A program made the translations under genes and the position numbers. The notes under the pieces were generated by a model. That model had not been told where the DNA came from. It made no database searches and worked only from the letters and a program-made list of their open reading frames with translations. This document shows, piece after piece, positions 7,731 to 10,020 of a DNA stretch of 10,020 nucleotides (within the stretch, counting starts at the first letter, position 1; each line of letters begins with the position of its first letter). The DNA is from Hemicentrotus pulcherrimus (taxonomy: Eukaryota; Echinodermata; Echinoidea; Camarodonta; Strongylocentrotidae), in contig BEXV01000153.1 of NCBI GenBank assembly GCA_003118195.1, positions 222,449 through 232,468 on the forward strand, written 5' to 3'.

Positions 7731-8188
7731 GTGTTTAAAGATGTAAAGGAACAAATACATTTTAGGAGTTTATGAGAATAAATTATATATTACAATGGTT
7801 GTGAACTTTCAAACGCAATCTGAAGGGGGAAAGGTCGGTGAATACTCTCTTTCCCATCAATTTACAATATTTGTTTTCTCCCCTCTATTCATGAGTTGAT
7901 TGTGACATTATGTTTGTTTAATTCTTGATACACAAAATGTCTGTTTCTCAAAACTTAATTGATCACTCTGTAAACTCCTTTAATAAAAATAATAGAAAGT
8001 ATATAGCATAATAGTATCAAAATAGGTACATGTACAAGCAAAGTTTCAGAACATGCAGTATTTCCCCCAAAAAAGTACTTTTCATCTTAAAAGTTAAATA
8101 TCAACATTACATCCATCATGGTTCTTATAATAGCGAACATGAATATCATATAAGATATTGAGCATTCTTGATAGATTGGATTTACAAG

Positions 8189-8252
8189 GAGTCGGGTTAA
8201 CTCTGACCCGGGGACAACTCGGCCCGGCTGCAAAAATGGTCAGTTTTTGCAG
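8189..8252 (+). repeat. Left terminal inverted repeat of the 1.2-kb element
   Basis: It pairs with 9322-9385 in inverted orientation. Inside it, AACTCTGACCCGG (8199-8211) and AACTCGGCCCGG (8216-8227) form a tandem pair 17 bp apart. A perfect 9-bp stem, CTGCAAAAA/TTTTTGCAG (8228-8236 with 8244-8252), with a 7-nt loop closes its inner edge. Confidence 0.65.
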
Positions 8253-8265
8253 GTTGAGAATTAGG

Positions 8266-8420
8266 TTTATTTATTTATTTATTTATTTAAAATGGTTTAT
8301 TTCATAAAAAAAACATTCGCGGCCCGAGAGCCGAATTGCAGTTTCTTTTACAAAGTAAACATCAATGGCAAAGTGAAATTACAAGTAGAACAGTATGCAA
8401 GGTGAAATAAAATTGCAATT
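8266..8420 (-). mobile_element. Possible 3' end of a non-LTR retrotransposon (minus strand)
   Basis: On the minus strand this segment reads a GC-rich hairpin (CGGC/GCCG with a 6-nt loop and a flanking AAT/ATT pair, 8315-8336), then a T run, AATAAA (8301-8296) and six AAAT-type units (8289-8266) as tail. A hairpin, polyadenylation signal and short tandem tail in that order are typical of LINE or LINE-derived SINE 3' ends. No reverse transcriptase is visible, and the 5' boundary near 8420 is a guess. It lies just inside the left inverted repeat, so it may be a nested insertion. Confidence 0.4.
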
Positions 8421-8986
8421 CTTTTGTACATATGATATATAAAAGTGTGAAAGTGCTTCAACGATCTTGGCAAATTGCTTGGTACATATACAGGAATCTG
8501 AATTGTATTAACATATTTGCAATATATGAATAGTAGTACATTTTTGACATTCAAAACAATTAAATGTTTTGATTAGAAAATGCATAGCCAGATGCTTTAG
8601 GTTATGGTGTTTTCTTCAACAAAAGAAAAAGTTACAACAACAACAGAATCCAAATCCAGGAATTATAAAATCAAGTAGATGCCACAATGATTTAAACAAA
8701 TTATACATTGTAGGTAAAATGCAGAACATTTTGTATTTGGGCCAATTTGGCAAAAGGTACATGGAGAATATTGCATAAAGATAAGATCATTTTCGCATAA
8801 AAACATGGGTAAAAGGTTGCGATGGTAATATTCGATTATAATGTGCATCATCTTGGGAATTGTTAAAAAGTCAAACATAATTTTGTACAATAAAATCTGA
8901 TTTTAAAAAGTAAAATTCTATAGAAACATTATTAAAAAATGCATTCAAATGTCACCATTTTATTTAGGAAGTTATATCAGAAAAAT

Positions 8987-9130
8987 AGAGAGAGAGAGAG
9001 AGATAAATAAGGAGAGTGAGAAAAGGGAGAGAGGGAGGACGGGAGAGAGATAGGGAGAGAAAGAGAGATAAAGAGAGAGGAGAGAGAAAGAGAAAGGGAG
9101 AGAGAGTGCGAGAGTGGAGGGGGGACGAAG
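8987..9130. repeat. Purine-rich (AG)n tract
   Basis: It begins with eight perfect AG units (8987-9002) and continues as imperfect GA/GGA/AAAG units with very few pyrimidines on the plus strand. Such mirror-like homopurine tracts can adopt triplex (H-DNA) structures. The Ser/Leu-rich open frames on the opposite strand are products of this repeat, not genes. Confidence 0.85.
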
Positions 9131-9277
9131 AGTGACAGTAACAAGACAGAGAGCTAGAGAACATGAAAGCCATGAAGAGGGTCTCCCTGCTCCGCAACAC
9201 AGCACTGACAGAGAGGAGAAAATAGGGATATTGAGAGAGTGAAAGTAGTGGAGAACAATGTGTTCGTCGAAGGTGAC

Positions 9278-9316
9278 GGTTTAGCGTTAGGGTTAGGTTT
9301 AGAGATAGGGCTAGGG
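9278..9316 (+). repeat. Short degenerate telomere-like (TTAGGG) patch
   Basis: TTAGGGTTAGG at 9287-9297 is followed by degenerate units TTTAGAGA, TAGGG and CTAGGG. TTAGGG is the usual metazoan telomere repeat. The patch is only about 40 bp and lies directly inside the right inverted repeat, so it is probably part of the mobile element rather than an old chromosome end. Confidence 0.6.
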
Positions 9317-9321
9317 TGAAA

Positions 9322-9385
9322 CTACAAAAAATGACCGCTTGTGCAGCGGGGCCGAGTTGTCTCCGGGTCCGAGTTAGCCTGAATC
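9322..9385 (-). repeat. Right terminal inverted repeat of the 1.2-kb element
   Basis: Its reverse complement aligns gap-free with 8189-8252. The paired AACTCGG...CCCGG-type motifs are also present here. The inner 9-bp hairpin stem seen on the left is degraded on this side. Confidence 0.65.
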
Positions 9386-9773
9386 TGGATACCAGACACG
9401 TTACTTTATGTCACACTGCTTGCAAGTTTAAGTATATGAAAAAAGGCTGATATCAAAATTTGAGGATACCGTTAAAAAAAACGATACTAAAGATAGTCGG
9501 TAGTAATTCCAGGTGCTTCTTCCATCTTCATCCTTATCAAACTACCGTCGCTTATCTGAAGCAAATACAAATAATCTGAAGTATATTTACTGATAGAGAT
9601 GTCACAATTCTCAAGTTATCAGCGAATGATAATGGATAACCCTTGCATAATTAATAGCTAACTTAACGGGGTTACAATGCCACATGCCTACACTTTGTAA
9701 TTCGCAATCACGGCTCCTTTGGAAGATCTAATCAGGTTGTGCTCCAAAAATAAAAAGGGAATATGACTATAGT
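9386..9773. other. AT-rich non-coding gap between two repeats, nothing recognised
   Basis: About 390 bp with no credible open frame, no tRNA-like cloverleaf and no obvious repeat. Confidence 0.5.
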
Positions 9774-10020
9774 CAGGGGCGTACGCAGGGGGGTGTTTTG
9801 GGGGTTCAACCCCCCCTTTGGTATTTTTATGTATGTAAACCCCCCTTAAAAAAACCTAAACCGCCCCCCTTTGCATTTTTTATTTTTTAATTATTAAAAA
9901 ACAAAACAAAATTATATCCACGGCTAACTTAAAAAAGGTAACCCTACCCCCCCCTAACGAAGACAAATTTTCATATTTTCAAATTTTGAGACAAAAAAAA
10001 ATTGTCCGATTACCCCCCCC
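9774..10020 (+). mobile_element. Partial DNA transposon end (CAGGGGCG terminus), runs off the window
   Basis: It begins CAGGGGCGTACGCAGGGGGG at 9774 and continues with GGGGGTT-C-AACCCCC, a 15-bp near-perfect hairpin (9800-9814), then alternating C runs and A/T runs to the window edge. The start is of the same type as the minus-strand end at 111, but the inner sequences differ, so the two are probably different insertions of related families. CAGGG ends suggest hAT-like termini. No coding region is visible. Confidence 0.5.

Larger units (their letters stand above)
6465..8188. other. AT-rich intergenic DNA with homopolymers and microsatellites, no gene recognised
   Basis: The only longish frame (6509-6847, plus strand) is Lys/Asn-rich, spans a C9A7 homopolymer and has no domain signature, so I do not call it. 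The stretch holds C9 followed by A7 (6556-6571), C16 (6863-6878) with a minisatellite remnant, TA microsatellites near 7036-7061 and 7616-7650, and a 16-bp palindrome at 7715-7730. I see no RNA gene. Confidence 0.5.
8189..9385. mobile_element. Putative non-autonomous DNA transposon (~1.2 kb) with 64-bp terminal inverted repeats
   Basis: The left end (8189-8252) and the reverse complement of the right end (9385-9322) align without gaps over 64 bp, matching at 53 positions; the inner 57 bp match at 48. Shared blocks include GACAACTCGGCCC and the TAACTC/GACCCGG segment. No transposase frame lies between them, so the element would depend on enzymes supplied elsewhere. The interior holds a (TTTA)6 tract, a retroelement-like 3' tail, AT-rich DNA, a purine-rich tract and a telomere-like patch. 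I could not identify a target-site duplication, so exact boundaries and superfamily are open. The divergence between the ends suggests an old insertion. Confidence 0.6.

Noticed and set aside
8964..9205. Two Ser/Leu-rich open frames on the minus strand
   Set aside because: They are translations of the complement of the AG repeat, low complexity throughout.
9287..9316. Proximity to a true chromosome end
   Set aside because: The TTAGGG patch is short, degenerate and flanked by an inverted repeat, with ordinary sequence on both sides.

Overview
The window looks like animal nuclear DNA, most likely from a marine invertebrate deuterostome. An echinoderm such as a sea cucumber is my best guess; a hemichordate or amphioxus is possible. 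Three things point this way: one large intronless receptor gene with an invertebrate-type class B 7TM domain and a somatomedin-B ectodomain, very AT-rich flanks full of short microsatellites, and transposon ends of the 'CAGGGGCG' type with G-run/C-run hairpins at both edges. There is no bacterial-type operon, phage, CRISPR or rRNA signal. The species assignment is inference.

Layout. Positions 1-111 hold the end of a mobile element (minus-strand terminus CAGGGGCG) rich in G-run/C-run hairpins. Positions 112-2360 are AT-rich non-coding DNA with a GAT/AAT microsatellite near 1190-1228 and an 18-bp perfect palindrome at 1406-1423. Positions 2364-2585 carry a 73-codon open stretch preceded by a splice-acceptor-like sequence, possibly an orphan or decayed exon. 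Positions 2586-2800 are the likely promoter and 5' leader of the receptor, including a 13-codon upstream ORF that ends 4 nt before the main start codon. Positions 2801-6208 encode an 1135-residue receptor in one uninterrupted frame: signal peptide, SMB domain, two copies of a YRN..CAxCN cysteine module, a further cysteine module, a long glycosylated stalk without a recognisable GPS cleavage site, seven membrane segments and a short tail. Two AATAAA signals lie at 6384-6389 and 6459-6464.

Positions about 6500-8188 are non-coding, with homopolymer runs (C9A7, C16), a remnant of a 27-bp minisatellite beside the C16 run, AT microsatellites and a 16-bp palindrome. Positions 8189-9385 form a previously unlabelled ~1.2-kb inverted-repeat element. 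Its 64-bp terminal inverted repeats match at 53 of 64 positions, and it contains a retroelement-like 3' tail on the minus strand, a long purine-rich tract and a telomere-like TTAGGG patch. From 9774 to the window end another CAGGGGCG element begins and runs off the window.

Only one gene is secure, so there is no multi-gene pathway to describe. The receptor is probably a cell-surface class B2/Methuselah-like GPCR with an unknown ligand. The strongest unexplained signals are its ectodomain architecture, the 1.2-kb inverted-repeat element and the orphan exon-like ORF upstream.
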